Shown here: positions 63,732 to 64,000 of the stretch, piece after piece
How the letters are laid out: each line of letters starts with the position of its first letter
Position numbering within the stretch: position 1 is the first letter of the stretch
Source: an uncultured Clostridia bacterium
GTDB lineage: Bacteria > Bacillota > Clostridia > Christensenellales > Borkfalkiaceae
Assembly (NCBI GenBank): GCA_944354125.1
Contig: CALVPT010000007.1
Location: forward strand, 22,533-86,532
Length of the DNA stretch: 64,000 nucleotides
Direction of reading: 5' to 3'
Notes under the pieces: model-generated
Databases searched by the model: none
Told to the model about the DNA's origin: nothing
The model's input: the letters and a program-made list of their open reading frames with translations, nothing else
Position numbers and translations under genes: made by a program

Positions 63732-64000
63732 GATTTTTTAAGGGCATAAAACAAAATAATTTGACAAAATTCGTGATTTTTCGGCACGCAAGGACGCATC
63801 GGAAATCTTATGTTAATTTTTAACAAAAATGTCCGGGCGTGCGCATATGTGAGCGATTTTTTCAGCTTGCGGAAGGCAATACGCGCCTCCGTATCGGGTG
63901 CGGATTATGGCGGCTGAAAACGAGAAAAAGTAACCCTCCCGCTTAGCGGGAGGTTCTTCATTTTCGGGCACAGCCCTAGTTTACTAGACCGAGTGCTAAG
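63732..64000. other. Gene-free right edge with palindrome
   Basis: No gene seen. CCTCCCGCT-t-AGCGGGAGG (63935-63953) is a perfect 9-bp inverted repeat, followed by TTCTTCATTTTCGGGCACAG and a run to the edge. The layout is like the end of an IS200/IS605-type element or a structured RNA, but the window stops here. Confidence 0.35.

Overview
The window is a gene-dense, roughly 55% GC stretch of a bacterial chromosome. It is almost all core housekeeping, with one accessory-looking operon at the right end. Several features point to an anaerobic, endospore-lineage Bacillota (Clostridia-like): a sigma-K-type sigma factor, a YlmC/YmxH PRC-barrel protein, an archaeal-type short ProRS, a DUF421/DUF4363 pair, a TM1266-type 'iron-only hydrogenase system regulator', THF and yybP-ykoY class riboswitches, AGGAGG-type ribosome binding sites and TTGACA/TATAAT promoters. 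I cannot name the genus. No prophage, integrase, complete insertion sequence, CRISPR array or rRNA was seen. There is one tRNA, Glu(CTC).

Layout. 1-10.6 kb: a truncated membrane glycosyltransferase, HelD, guaA-guaB with an unknown membrane protein upstream, a lipoprotein, hemW and a small MGMT. 10.6-16 kb: lepA, a NMT1-type ABC importer led by a TM1266-like gene behind a structured attenuator leader, and a small lipoprotein. 16-24 kb: an aconitase-superfamily hydratase, a PH-like membrane protein, plsY-der, rluD-lspA and a lone mazF. 24-32.6 kb: a CaCA exchanger under a probable Mn riboswitch, recX-birA-nnr, ilvE-DUF1349, yigZ, tyrS and sigK. 32.6-41.6 kb: a heterodimeric ABC exporter, tRNA-Glu, a DRE-TIM aldolase, and an ABC/FtsX exporter with an HD protein. 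41.9-50.5 kb: proS, phosphohexomutase, transketolase, ppx, maf and an MreB/FtsA-like actin. 50.7-54.2 kb: folC-folE-folP-folBK behind a THF riboswitch. 54.2-56.4 kb: DUF421/DUF4363, ylmC and cvpA. 57.0-63.6 kb: one six-gene minus-strand operon encoding two exported proteins of one family, a SipW-type signal peptidase, a membrane-anchored McrB-like AAA+ ATPase, a DUF2357 zinc-ribbon protein and a repeat-bearing lipoprotein.

The right-end operon is the best candidate for an undescribed system. It joins a McrB/DUF2357 pair, normally seen in McrBC-like restriction, to a SipW secretion module, and the ATPase is anchored in the membrane. I see no recognisable nuclease motif in the DUF2357 partner. 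A 43-codon remnant of a related exported protein lies just beyond the operon, and its leader shares a palindrome with the operon's own leader. Other points of interest are the attenuator leader of the TM1266-ABC operon, several genes whose -10 box sits 6-9 nt before the start codon (leaderless transcripts), and the orphan MazF.
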